Positions 1 through 8,726 of a stretch of 64,000 nt of DNA are shown here, in pieces (the stretch's first letter is position 1; the number at the start of each line of letters is the position of its first letter). The stretch lies in assembly GCA_965226825.1 (NCBI GenBank), contig CBDDED010000003.1, positions 124,001-188,000 of the forward strand. The letters are read 5' to 3'. The notes under the pieces are model-generated. The model saw nothing but the letters and a program-made list of their open reading frames with translations. It was not told the DNA's origin and ran no database searches. Source of the stretch: Io17-Chloro-G2 sp965226825 (lineage in GTDB: Bacteria > Chloroflexota > Dehalococcoidia > Lucifugimonadales > UBA3495). The translations under genes were made by a program, and so were the position numbers.

Positions 1-520
1 AGTTGGCCTCGTGCAGCGTGAAGGTGTAGAGCGTCCCGTCGGGGCTGACTTCCCATTCCTTGGCCAGGTCGCCGGTGACCTCACTGGTGTTGGCCGGGTC
101 GTATTGGACTAATTGGCTGAACTTCGGGGCGGCCCCAATCAGGCAACTAAACAGGCTGGCGCAGTAGTGGACGTCCCACTGGCCGCTGGCGCCCCGGCCA
201 ACAACATCAAGCACCATCGGCTGGTACTTGCCCTGGGCCACCCAATCGGGGGTCAGGGGAGAGGTGAAGGTCTGGCCCCGCAACACCGGAATCGGCGTTG
301 CTGTCGCCACAACCTCTTTGACCACAACCTTGGTCTGTTCTTGTTGGACTTCAGTGACCACTTCCTTGGTCACCTGGACCTCGGTGATGACCTCTTTCTC
401 CACCACCCGCGGCTCGGGGACATCAGCGGCGCCGCCACAAGCTACGGCCAGAATCAGAGAAAACGCCAGGAACGCGAGAATCAAGAACCTGGGTCGGCTG
501 AACCAACTGATGCACTTCAT
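1..520 (-). CDS. ABC transporter solute-binding lipoprotein (family 5), N-terminal part
   Basis: This is the first 173 codons of an extracytoplasmic solute-binding protein of the peptide/nickel (DppA/OppA-like) family; the rest lies beyond the window edge. The start is ATG at 520 with GGAGG upstream. A hydrophobic signal ends in the lipobox LAVAC (Cys28), so the mature protein should be lipid-anchored outside the membrane. A Val/Glu/Lys-rich linker containing VEKEVITEVQ follows, then a segment (SPLTPDWV, WDVHYCASLFSCL) almost identical to two complete paralogues at 707-2593 and 4727-6613. It is the last of three such genes in one minus-strand cluster and probably arose by tandem duplication. 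The ligand cannot be read from sequence. The family assignment is firm; only the truncation limits it. Confidence 0.85.
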   Translation of the reverse strand, partial: MKCISWFSRPRFLILAFLAFSLILAVACGGAADVPEPRVVEKEVITEVQVTKEVVTEVQQEQTKVVVKEVVATATPIPVLRGQTFTSPLTPDWVAQGKYQPMVLDVVGRGASGQWDVHYCASLFSCLIGAAPKFSQLVQYDPANTSEVTGDLAKEWEVSPDGTLYTFTLHEAN

Positions 521-609
521 ACTGGACCTCCGTTACCGGTTAATACCGTGCTACGAGACCAGGTGCCTTACGTGAGAAGTTTGGCTTAGGTGCGCCCTCT
601 TCTGCTTAT

Positions 610-640
610 GGCCGCTCCTCGCACTTGCGGCGGAGCGGCC
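610..640 (-). terminator. Hairpin between two solute-binding protein genes
   Basis: GGCCGCTCC (610-618) and GGAGCGGCC (632-640) form a perfect 9-bp stem with a 13-nt loop downstream of the second solute-binding gene. No clear U-tract follows in the minus direction. It could be a weak terminator or an mRNA-stabilising hairpin that sets unequal expression of the paralogues. Confidence 0.4.
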
Positions 641-706
641 AGTTAAATTGATGCTGCGGTATCCTGGCTCAAGGCCAGGATGACCGGCTATTTGCCAGTT
701 GTCAGG

Positions 707-2593
707 CTAGTTGTCGACGCAGCCCCTTTCATCGGGGCAGACAGCGTCGGGATCCCACCACGCGTGTTCCCACTTGTGCAGGTGCTGGATGGAGTCGGGG
801 GTGTTGAAGCCCTGGAGCCGGTAGTCTATGGCCGCGCCCTGGTCCACCCAGGTGTTGGGCACCCAGTGCCCCGTTCCTTCTCGGAGGATTTCCACCATTT
901 CCGTGAATTGGGCGTTGCGGGCGTCCCGGTCCAGCTCGCTGGCCTGGGCCTCAATCAACTCACCGAGGCGCGGCATGGTCCAGTTATCCGGGTTCTTTTC
1001 GATGTCGCTTACATAGACCTGAAGCAGGATGTCAGCCGGGTCCCGGGTCAGCAGTCCGATGCCGCCGACCATGGTTGCATGGTAAGCGCCCTCCCTGGTT
1101 TGCACGTGGTAGGTGGCCGTGTCCACCGGTTTGAGCGTGAAGTCCATCCCCAGGTCATCCCGCAACTGAGCGGTGGTCACTTCCGACACCTTGACCGATG
1201 TTGCTGTGTTTCCGGTGTTCAGGTCGAGTTCCAGTCCGTCGGGGTAGCCGGCTTCGGCCATGAGGCGCTTGGCTTCGGCAATGTCCCTGGGGTCTTTGAG
1301 TCCGTCAGCGGTCCGCCGGTATCCGGGAATCTCGCTGAGGTCGTCCTCAATGGCGATGGAGCCTTTGGGGAAGTAGGTGGCCGGCGAGGCAAAGCAGCCG
1401 TACTCGTCGGTGCAGTATACGATGTCCACCACGTTCTGGCGGTCCAACCCAAGATGGAACGCCTTACGCATCCTGGGGTCGTCGAAGGGAGGTTTGTTCT
1501 GATGCAGGATGAAGAAGGTCCCGGAGCCGGCCAATAGTAGCCTTGCCCGGACCCTGCCGTTGGTGTCGTCCTGCAGTCGGAACAAGTCCTCAGGACGGTT
1601 GCCAGAACTCCAGGGACCGTCGGTTACGTGGGCCTGGCCCACTTGCAGGGCGGCGTACACCCGGTTGATGTCCCGGATGACGTTGAACTTCAAGCCGTCG
1701 AAGAACGGCCGGTTCGGTTTGAAATAGTCGGTGTTCCTTTCGTATTCTCTGGCGGTTCCCCGGTCCCAGTTCTGCAGCTTCCAGGGCCCGGAACCCACGA
1801 TGTTTTCCGGACAGCAGTTGGCGTCTTCCTGTGTCAAACCCTTGACTGACTGCTCGGGGTAAATCTTGAAATAGTCTACTGCTATGTTGGTGAGGAAGGT
1901 CGCCGCGGGGAATCTCAAGGGGACTTCCACCGTTTGGGAGTCCACGGCTCGGGCTGTTTCGTGCTCGTAAAAGGGTCGCAATGCCGCGGTCCGGCTTCGG
2001 ATGGCGCCGGGCTGAACGATGCGGTCGAGGGTGAAGACCACGTCATCTGCAGTGACGGCGGTCCCGTCGTGCCAGTTGGCTTCATGCAGCTTGAAAGTGT
2101 AAAGGGTTCCGTCAGGGCTGACTTCCCATTCCTTGGCCAAGTCGCCGGTGACTTCGCTGGTGTTGGCCGGGTCGTATTGGACCAATCCGTTGAACTTGGG
2201 GGCCGACCCAATGAGGCAGCTAAACAGGCTGGCGCAGTAGTGGACGTCCCATTGGCCGATGCGGCCCCGGCCTACAACGTTCAGCACCATGGGCTGGTAT
2301 TTGCCCTGGGCCACCCAATCAGGGGTCAGGGGAGAGGTGAAGGTCTGGCCCCGCAATACCGGAATCGGCGTTGCCGTCGCCACAACCTCTTTGACCACGA
2401 CCTTGGTCTGTTCTTGCTGGACTTCCCTGACCACTTCCTTGGTCACCTGAACTTCGGTGATGACCTCTTTCTCCACTACCAGCGGCTCCGGGACATCAGC
2501 GGCGCCGCCACAGGCCACCGCCAGAATCAGGGCAATTGCCAAGAATGGGAAAATCAATGACCTGGGGCTGCTGAGCCAACTTGTGCGCTTCAT
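707..2593 (-). CDS. ABC transporter solute-binding lipoprotein (family 5)
   Basis: A complete 628-residue periplasmic-type binding protein of the DppA/OppA/NikA family, which captures peptides or similar small molecules for an ABC importer. The start ATG follows CGGAGGTCCCGC. The lipobox LAVAC places the lipidated Cys at residue 28. A charged linker rich in Val/Glu/Lys (about 40-80) is followed by the family 5 domain, with typical features such as TYTFKLHEANWHDG-type strands and the ADDVVFTLDRI segment. It lies 136 bp downstream of the DppC-like permease and is a close paralogue of the proteins at 4727-6613 and 1-520. The three may give one transporter different substrate ranges, which is inference. 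No ATPase gene is visible nearby. Confidence 0.9.
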   Translation of the reverse strand: MKRTSWLSSPRSLIFPFLAIALILAVACGGAADVPEPLVVEKEVITEVQVTKEVVREVQQEQTKVVVKEVVATATPIPVLRGQTFTSPLTPDWVAQGKYQPMVLNVVGRGRIGQWDVHYCASLFSCLIGSAPKFNGLVQYDPANTSEVTGDLAKEWEVSPDGTLYTFKLHEANWHDGTAVTADDVVFTLDRIVQPGAIRSRTAALRPFYEHETARAVDSQTVEVPLRFPAATFLTNIAVDYFKIYPEQSVKGLTQEDANCCPENIVGSGPWKLQNWDRGTAREYERNTDYFKPNRPFFDGLKFNVIRDINRVYAALQVGQAHVTDGPWSSGNRPEDLFRLQDDTNGRVRARLLLAGSGTFFILHQNKPPFDDPRMRKAFHLGLDRQNVVDIVYCTDEYGCFASPATYFPKGSIAIEDDLSEIPGYRRTADGLKDPRDIAEAKRLMAEAGYPDGLELDLNTGNTATSVKVSEVTTAQLRDDLGMDFTLKPVDTATYHVQTREGAYHATMVGGIGLLTRDPADILLQVYVSDIEKNPDNWTMPRLGELIEAQASELDRDARNAQFTEMVEILREGTGHWVPNTWVDQGAAIDYRLQGFNTPDSIQHLHKWEHAWWDPDAVCPDERGCVDN

Positions 2594-2653
2594 GCGGGAC
2601 CTCCGTTACTTGCCTTGGGCCCGCGTCGCGGGAACAGGATCGCTGTAAACGGA

Positions 2654-2681
2654 TAGAGCGGCCACGGGAATGACCGCTCTA
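2654..2681 (-). terminator. Intergenic hairpin between permease and binding-protein genes
   Basis: TAGAGCGG (2654-2661) pairs with CCGCTCTA (2674-2681), an 8-bp stem and 12-nt loop. It resembles the hairpin at 610-640 in position relative to the next binding-protein gene, but a U-tract is not obvious. A processing or stability element is as likely as a terminator. Confidence 0.35.
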
Positions 2682-2729
2682 GATTCCTCGATTGTAGAAG
2701 AACTGCAGGGCCTCAGTTGTGGTTGGCGC

Positions 2730-3659
2730 TTATGACCCCGTTCCCCGCAGCCTGGGATCGAACACGTCCCGTAGGGCGTCTCCAAGCAGGTTGAACCCCA
2801 GCACCACAACGAATATCGCCAATCCCGGGAAGATGGCCGTGTATGGTCCGGTCTTGATGTGGGCCTGTGAAGCCATGGTCAGCATCCCGCCCCAACTTGG
2901 CACGTCGGGAGGCGAACCCACGCCCAGGAAGCTCAGAGATGCTTCCAGGATGATGGCGAATCCCAGGTAGTAAGTGGCCAGGATCAGGTAGGTGGCGAAA
3001 CAGTTGGGCGCTATATGGCGGATCATAATCCGCGCCGGGGAAGCGCCCACGGCCCTGGCCGCTAGGACGTAGTCCATTTCTTTGAGGGACAGCACCTGGG
3101 ACCGGACGGTGCGGACCACTGCAGGCGCCAACCCAATGATAATCGCCAGGATCACGTTGTTAAGTGATGACCCCAATGCGGCCACAATGGCCAGGGCGAT
3201 CACCAAGCCTGGTAACGCCATTTTGGCGTCAATGATTCGTTGTATCACCAAGTCGACTTTTCCGCCGGCGTACGCTGAGAAAACGCCGAGGAGGAAGAAC
3301 CCGGTGATTCCAATGGCCACGGACATGCCGCCGACGTACAGGGAGATTCTGGCCCCATACATGACCCGGCTCAAAGTGTCCCGGCCCACGTGGTCGGTGC
3401 CGAGCAAATAGTCAGAGCTGGGAGAATGGTACACCGGCACTTTACCGGACTCCTCCCTGATTATCTCGCGGTCTCCGTAAGGCGCCAGCACCGGCGCCAC
3501 CAACGCAACAAATGCCAGCACAAGCACCACTGATCCGCCGATAGCGCCCAAGGGCTTGCGTCGACAGAAGTTAAGGATGTTCTTGGTAATCTGGCCCGGT
3601 GCGCTTAACCAGGGCGATTGCTCTTTGACGAGTACGGCTTCGCCAGTTTGATCCAACAT
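2730..3659 (-). CDS. ABC transporter permease, DppC-like
   Basis: A 309-residue inner-membrane permease of the peptide/nickel ABC importer family. The start ATG is preceded by AGGAGAGAACC. The N-terminal cytoplasmic stretch is followed by a first membrane helix (about 40-60), the GRDTLSRVMYGARISL segment typical of DppC/OppC, and four to five further helices. The EAA loop, which contacts the ATPases, is visible around DYVLAARAVGASPARIMIRH. It lies 23 bp downstream of the DppB-like gene, as usual for this dimer. Ligand specificity is unknown. The matching DppD/DppF ATPases are not in the window and may be beyond its left edge or elsewhere. Confidence 0.92.
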   Translation of the reverse strand: MLDQTGEAVLVKEQSPWLSAPGQITKNILNFCRRKPLGAIGGSVVLVLAFVALVAPVLAPYGDREIIREESGKVPVYHSPSSDYLLGTDHVGRDTLSRVMYGARISLYVGGMSVAIGITGFFLLGVFSAYAGGKVDLVIQRIIDAKMALPGLVIALAIVAALGSSLNNVILAIIIGLAPAVVRTVRSQVLSLKEMDYVLAARAVGASPARIMIRHIAPNCFATYLILATYYLGFAIILEASLSFLGVGSPPDVPSWGGMLTMASQAHIKTGPYTAIFPGLAIFVVVLGFNLLGDALRDVFDPRLRGTGS

Positions 3660-3682
3660 GGTTCTCTCCTGCTAAGGTGGGT

Positions 3683-4645
3683 TTAACTGTACCGGATCCT
3701 GGGGTCCAGGACGCCGTAGAGGAGATCTATGACGAGGTTAACCAACAGTGTCACCGCGGCGATTATGAGAATGATGCCCTGCAGGACTACGAAGTCCCGG
3801 TGGGTGATACTGTCGATGAGCAGAGTACCCATGCCTGGCACCACGAAAATGGACTCCACGATGATGACCCCGCCGAGCAGACGGCCGAACTGGTAACCGG
3901 AGATTGTCACCACCGGCAACAGGGCGTTCTTCAACGCGTGGCGACTGACGACGACCAACTCTTTAAGGCCCTTAGCTCGGGCGGTCCTCATGTAATCTTC
4001 CCGCATGACCTCAAGCATGGAGGACCGGGTGACCCTGGAGGTGAATGCCAGGTCATGGAACGCCAAAGCTAAGGCGGGGAAGAACAATTGTTGCAGGTTG
4101 GTGAAAGGCTCGTCCCACACCTTGGCATACCCTAGGGGGGGCAACCAGTTGAAGATGTAGGCCAACCCATAGACCATCAGGATGCCTAGCCAGAAGGTGG
4201 GCAAGGCGATGCCGATGAGTGCGAAGATCCGGCTGGCATAGTCGCCCCAGGTGTCCTGCTTGACGGCGGAAATGACGCCAAGGGGTACGGCTACGACCAT
4301 GGCCATGACGATGGCCAGGATGGCGAGCTCAATGGTTACGTAGAACCGATTTTCCAACTCATCCCACACAGGGACTTTGTACCAGATGGAGGTTCCCAAG
4401 TCGCCGCGCATGATATCCCAGAGCCAGTGGCCGTACTGGGAGTAGATTGGGCGGTTGAGGCCCAACTCCTCCTTTAGCTGCTCCAGTTGTTCCAGGGAGA
4501 CCTTGCCCGCGTCATCGTCGCCCCCGGTTAGGATCATGTAGGCTGCGTCGCCCGGCACGATCCAGAAGAGGGCGAACACGAGCATGGTCGCCAGAATAAT
4601 CGTGGGTAGGAAGAGGGCCAGACGCCGGATGGTGTACTCCCTCAT
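3683..4645 (-). CDS. ABC transporter permease, DppB-like
   Basis: A 320-residue permease that should pair with the DppC-like protein. The start ATG is preceded by AGGAGGAAGGT. The first helix (about 9-30), the periplasmic GDLGTSIWYKVPVWDELENR segment and the EAA loop (MREDYMRTARAKGLKELVVV) are diagnostic of DppB/OppB. Six membrane helices can be counted. The gene order is binding protein, DppB, DppC, binding protein, binding protein, all on the minus strand and probably co-transcribed. The assignment to the peptide/opine/nickel importer class is firm, while the substrate is not predictable. Confidence 0.92.
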   Translation of the reverse strand: MREYTIRRLALFLPTIILATMLVFALFWIVPGDAAYMILTGGDDDAGKVSLEQLEQLKEELGLNRPIYSQYGHWLWDIMRGDLGTSIWYKVPVWDELENRFYVTIELAILAIVMAMVVAVPLGVISAVKQDTWGDYASRIFALIGIALPTFWLGILMVYGLAYIFNWLPPLGYAKVWDEPFTNLQQLFFPALALAFHDLAFTSRVTRSSMLEVMREDYMRTARAKGLKELVVVSRHALKNALLPVVTISGYQFGRLLGGVIIVESIFVVPGMGTLLIDSITHRDFVVLQGIILIIAAVTLLVNLVIDLLYGVLDPRIRYS

Positions 4646-4726
4646 ACCTTCCTCCTTATACTCACTGCGCTTCCCGTCATGTCGGTGGCGCGAACAGGAT
4701 GACTAGATTTGACGCCGATCAGCCAG

Positions 4727-6613
4727 CTAGTTGTCGACGCAGCCCCGCTCGTCGGGACAGGCAACGTCGGGGTCCCACCAAACGTGTTCCCACTTGTGCA
4801 GGTGCTGGATGGAGTCGGGGGTGTTGAAGCCCTGGAGCCGGTAGTCTATGGCCGCTCCCTGGTCCACCCAGGTGTTAGGCACCCAGTGCCCCGTTCCTTC
4901 CCGGAGGATTTCGGTCATTTCCGTGAATTGGGCCTTGCGGGCTTCCCGGTCCAACTCGCCGGCCTGGGAAATTCTTAACTCCCTGAACCGCGGCAGGGTC
5001 CAGTTGTCCGGGTTCTTTTCAATATCGTCATCGTAGACCTGCAGCAGGATGTCCGCCGGGTCCCGCGTCAACAATCCGATACCGCCCACCAGCGTGGCGT
5101 GATGAGTACCGTCCCGTGTTTTGACGTGGTAGGTAGCGGTGTCCACCGGGTTGAGCTTGAAATCGAGGTCTAGGTCTTCCCGCAGTTGCTGGGTGGTTAC
5201 TTCCGCCACCTTGACTCCCGTGGCGGAGTTTCCGCCGTTCAAGTCGAGATTTGGAATGCCGTCGGGATAACCGGCTTCTGCCAAGAGACGTTTGGCTTCG
5301 GCTATGTCCCTGGGGTCCTTGAGTCCGTCAGCAGTCCTGCGGTATCCGGGGACATCGGTGAGGTCATCCTCGAGAGCGACGGAGCCTTTGGGGAAGAATG
5401 TTCCCGGCGAGGCAAAACACCCATAGGATTCGGTGCAGTAGATAATGTCTACGACGTTCTGGCGGTCCAGGGCCAGATTGAACGCCTGGCGGACCCTGGG
5501 GTCGTCAAAGGGAGGCTTGTTCTGGTGCAGGATGAAGAACGTCCCGGAGCCGCCGCGCAACAATTGGGCCCGGAGCCTGCCGTTGGTGTCGTCCTGCAAC
5601 CGGAACATGTCCTCGGGCCGGTACGAGGAACTCCAGGGACCGTCGGTTACGTGAGCCTGACCAATCTGGAGAGCGGCGTACACCCTGTTGATGTCTCGGA
5701 TGACGTTGAACTTGATGCCGTCAAAGAAAGGCCGACTCGGCTTGAAGTAGTCGGTATTCCTTTCGTACTCGCGCACGCTGCCCCGGTCCCAATTCTTCAA
5801 CTTCCAGGGCCCGGAACCAATTATGTTTTCTGGGCAGCAGTTGGCGTCTTCCTGGCTCAGGCCGGCAACCGACTTCTCAGGATAGATCTTGAAATAGTCG
5901 ACGGCTATGTTGGTCAGGAAGGTCGCCCCGGGGAATTTGAGTTTAACTTCCACCGTCTGGGGGTCAATGGCTCGGGCGTTTCCTTGATCGTAGAACGTGC
6001 GCAAGGCGGAGGTCCTGCTTCGTATGGCGCCCGGCTGGGCGATGCGGTCGAGGGTGAACACGACGTCATCGGCGGTTACCGGAGTCCCGTCATGCCAATT
6101 GGCCTCGTGCAGGGTGAAGGTGTAGACAGACCCGTCCTGGCTGACTTCCCATTCCTTGGCCAGGTCCCCGGTGACTTCGCTGGGATTGGCCGGATCGTAT
6201 TGGATCAGGCCGTTGAACCTGGGGGCGGACCCGATGAGGCAGCTGAAAAGGCTGGCGCAATAATGGACGTCCCACTGGCCGCTGGCGGTCCGTCCTACGA
6301 TATCCAACACCATGGGTTGATATTTGCCCTCAGCCACCCAATCCGGGGTCAATGGGGACATGAAGGTCTGGCCCTTCAAAACCGGAATCGGGGTAGCGGT
6401 TGCCACGACCTCTCTAATCACCACTTTGGTTTGCTCTTGCTGGACTTCTGTGACGACTTCCTTGGTCACCTGGACCTCGATGATAACCTCTTTCTCAATT
6501 ACTCGGGGCTCTTGGCTCTGGGTGGCGCCGCCACAGGCTACGGCCAAAGCCAGGGCAATTACGAGGCATGCGAGAATCAAACTCCTGGGACTGTTGAACC
6601 AACTGACGCGCAT
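4727..6613 (-). CDS. ABC transporter solute-binding lipoprotein (family 5), first of the cluster
   Basis: A 628-residue solute-binding lipoprotein. A TTG nine bases upstream of the chosen ATG (6613) is also in frame, but the GGAGG motif is placed for the ATG, and this choice makes the protein exactly as long as its paralogue at 707-2593. The lipobox is LAVAC with Cys27. The Val/Glu/Lys linker is conserved, as are the WDVHYCASLFSCL and ADDVVFTLDRI segments and the C-terminal stretch ending in DERGCVDN. It is the first gene of the importer cluster, 81 bp before the dppB-like gene and downstream of a good sigma70 promoter at 6831-6860. Confidence 0.9.
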   Translation of the reverse strand: MRVSWFNSPRSLILACLVIALALAVACGGATQSQEPRVIEKEVIIEVQVTKEVVTEVQQEQTKVVIREVVATATPIPVLKGQTFMSPLTPDWVAEGKYQPMVLDIVGRTASGQWDVHYCASLFSCLIGSAPRFNGLIQYDPANPSEVTGDLAKEWEVSQDGSVYTFTLHEANWHDGTPVTADDVVFTLDRIAQPGAIRSRTSALRTFYDQGNARAIDPQTVEVKLKFPGATFLTNIAVDYFKIYPEKSVAGLSQEDANCCPENIIGSGPWKLKNWDRGSVREYERNTDYFKPSRPFFDGIKFNVIRDINRVYAALQIGQAHVTDGPWSSSYRPEDMFRLQDDTNGRLRAQLLRGGSGTFFILHQNKPPFDDPRVRQAFNLALDRQNVVDIIYCTESYGCFASPGTFFPKGSVALEDDLTDVPGYRRTADGLKDPRDIAEAKRLLAEAGYPDGIPNLDLNGGNSATGVKVAEVTTQQLREDLDLDFKLNPVDTATYHVKTRDGTHHATLVGGIGLLTRDPADILLQVYDDDIEKNPDNWTLPRFRELRISQAGELDREARKAQFTEMTEILREGTGHWVPNTWVDQGAAIDYRLQGFNTPDSIQHLHKWEHVWWDPDVACPDERGCVDN

Positions 6614-6957
6614 GTTTGCCAACCTCCGTTAGTTGTGAACGCTGCGCCCGTTGGACCAGCGCCGAGAAACCAGACTGTCCTGGTTCATTCAGGAACTCCA
6701 CAGGCCGATCAGCTTTGTGCGCCGAATCGGCTGTGACCTAGCGTGTCAACCAAGCCACGGTTGCACATTCAATTTAAAGTTTCCATGGGGTAAGCCTGCT
6801 TCCAAAGCGTACCCCTTGGAAAGTGCGGGTAATATATTGTATTTCCTTTGGCAATGTCAATAGCCCACCCTACCCGGTAGGGGACCGCTGTCATAGCTGA
6901 TTTTGTGGCTAGGACACGCTCCCGGAACCCGGCCCGGGGCGCTAACACACTCCGGCT
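6614..6957. other. Intergenic leader of the importer cluster
   Basis: This gap holds the promoter at 6831-6860 and an untranslated leader. In the leader GCCGAT (about 6702) and ATCGGC (about 6725) could pair into a short hairpin. No coding sequence or recognisable riboswitch is seen. Confidence 0.5.
6831..6860 (-). promoter_or_regulatory. Sigma70-type promoter for the ABC importer cluster
   Basis: On the minus strand a perfect TTGACA (6860-6855) is followed after 18 bp by TATATT (6836-6831), a 5/6 match to the -10 consensus. Transcription would start near 6824, giving a leader of about 210 nt before the first binding-protein gene. Confidence 0.6.
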
Positions 6958-8187
6958 TCAGCTAAGGTCTACCGTTGGCGTCTGGTGAGACAAAAATACT
7001 TCCTGGCGTTCCCGGCTGGACTGGAACAGGCTGAGCAACACCTCGACGGTTGCCTTGCCCCATCTGCCGTCGTTGACCGGCGGCCGTCCCTCCAGCACAG
7101 CGTGGTAGAACTCGTCGATGATGCCCTCGCGGCCATCCAGGTCGGTCGGCATTGGTATATCGTATTTCTCGGTTTGGCCGTAGACCGTGAGGCCGTCGGT
7201 GGTGAACCGCACGTCTCCCTCGTCAAAGCTGGCCACGAACGGCCCTCCCAAGAGCCAACCTGACGGTCTTCCCTGGGACCTGGTCTCCTGTTCTGCCCTT
7301 CCGGAACCACCAAATCGGCGGGCGCGCTTCATGGCGATTTCGGAATCTTTGTCACCGGCCTCTATTAAAGCCCTACGGGCTTTGGCGTGTTCCGGGCGAT
7401 CGGGCCAGGCATCCCCTTCATCCACCCGGTGGGTGAACTCACGGGAGCTGAAGTGGTCGTTTCCGCTGTACACCGCGTTGGAAACCGCACCGTTGTCAAA
7501 TTCCAGGAAGCTGGAGTAAACCCCGGCCACGGGGCGAGTGGCGTCCCAGGTCCCGGTCATGGCCCTTACGCTGCGGACCAGTCCCCCGCCGATCGTGCGT
7601 AAGATGTCGAACATATGGGGCCCCTGGCGCCACGGTACGCCGCCGCCCAACTCGGGAGTAAGTTCCTCCACCGTGCGTGGGCTGTACAACCAGTCGTTGT
7701 AATACCACCAGTTGAGCATTCGAAGCTGACCCAACTCGCCGGAGCGGACCATGTCCCTGACCTTTCGCACCCGGGGAGCGAAGCTGTGTTTGACGTTCAC
7801 CCCCAACCGAAGATCATTCCGGTCGGCCGCGTCGATCATAGCGTCGGCGTCTTCCAGGTTAAGGGTCATCGGCTTTTCAATCAGAACGTGTTTGCCGCCG
7901 TTCAAAGCCATAAGGACATGCTCGGTGTGGAACTGGTTTGGCGTGGCGATGTAAATCATGTCAACGTCGGAACTGTCGCACAATCCTTGCGCCGAAAGGA
8001 AGGTCTTGCCTTCATACTGGCTGCTGAAAGCGTCCAACTGCCCCTGATCGATGTCCGCGGCCGCCGCCACGTGGTATATGGGATTTCGAGCGAACTTCGG
8101 AATCATCGCGCTGGCGCCGCCGCCAAGGCCGATGATGCCCACCCTCAAAGTTGGGCCGCCTTGAGATCCTCCCTGGTTACTAGCCAT
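6958..8187 (-). CDS. Gfo/Idh/MocA family oxidoreductase
   Basis: A 409-residue NAD(P)-dependent oxidoreductase of the glucose-fructose/inositol dehydrogenase superfamily. The start ATG at 8187 has AGGAGAGG six bases upstream; an in-frame extension to 8316 lacks such a site. The N-terminal Rossmann fold shows VGIIGLGGGASAM (about 16-28). The family signature EKP occurs in GKHVLIEKPMTLN and forms part of the cofactor and active site. A GPHMFDILRTIGG segment in the C-terminal alpha/beta domain supplies the usual histidine. The substrate is probably a sugar, polyol or derivative, but no neighbour defines it. It is transcribed towards the importer cluster and could share its substrate, which is inference. 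Confidence 0.88.
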   Translation of the reverse strand: MASNQGGSQGGPTLRVGIIGLGGGASAMIPKFARNPIYHVAAAADIDQGQLDAFSSQYEGKTFLSAQGLCDSSDVDMIYIATPNQFHTEHVLMALNGGKHVLIEKPMTLNLEDADAMIDAADRNDLRLGVNVKHSFAPRVRKVRDMVRSGELGQLRMLNWWYYNDWLYSPRTVEELTPELGGGVPWRQGPHMFDILRTIGGGLVRSVRAMTGTWDATRPVAGVYSSFLEFDNGAVSNAVYSGNDHFSSREFTHRVDEGDAWPDRPEHAKARRALIEAGDKDSEIAMKRARRFGGSGRAEQETRSQGRPSGWLLGGPFVASFDEGDVRFTTDGLTVYGQTEKYDIPMPTDLDGREGIIDEFYHAVLEGRPPVNDGRWGKATVEVLLSLFQSSRERQEVFLSHQTPTVDLS

Positions 8188-8726
8188 ATCGCCTCTCCTT
8201 AGAGCTGGCTTCGTTTTGGTTCCTTCGCGTTGGTGCCGTAGTGTTTGATTCCGTCGTGCCCGCGTTTGGACGGTATTCCCGGGAATAGAACCCCGAGCGG
8301 AAACGATTTTGACCATCCCAACTTACCGTGTCAACCCCAAAGAACCTCTTGATTGGAACCAGCGAACGGAGCCTGGGTTATCTTGCCTTCAACGGCTGCC
8401 AAGGCCATGAACCAAGGCTTGTTGGATTGGGGGGCGTACGAGGTTGATTCGGTGGTTTGACCGTGGGCCGGCGCCCGGTTTTCGGAATGAAAATTATTCG
8501 CCTGCGTTATTGGAGTAATCTAAGGTTATAATGATGGCATCCCGCCCCGAAGTGGCGTCGGTATGTAATCGAGGACCGCTGTCTGCGAGGCCTGAACCGG
8601 TAACGGGCGATGAAGCGGGATGTGCGACTGCGTTAACTACCGCAAAAGCTTCCCGGCGGTTGGCGCAAGTCTCTTTTCACGGAGTGGCCGTATTCTCTAA
8701 TGTATCCAACCAGTAGGCGGTTTTAG
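8188..8726. other. Divergent intergenic region
   Basis: A 539-bp gap between divergently transcribed genes, so promoters in both directions are expected. A TATAAT hexamer occurs at 8527-8532, but no -35 lies at proper spacing. No gene, repeat or RNA is recognised. Confidence 0.4.

Noticed and set aside
680..1537. Long open frame on the plus strand over the solute-binding protein gene (also 5186-6736 and 14908-16227).
   Set aside because: These are antisense shadows of high-GC genes with firm domain matches on the other strand; they have no domains or ribosome sites of their own.
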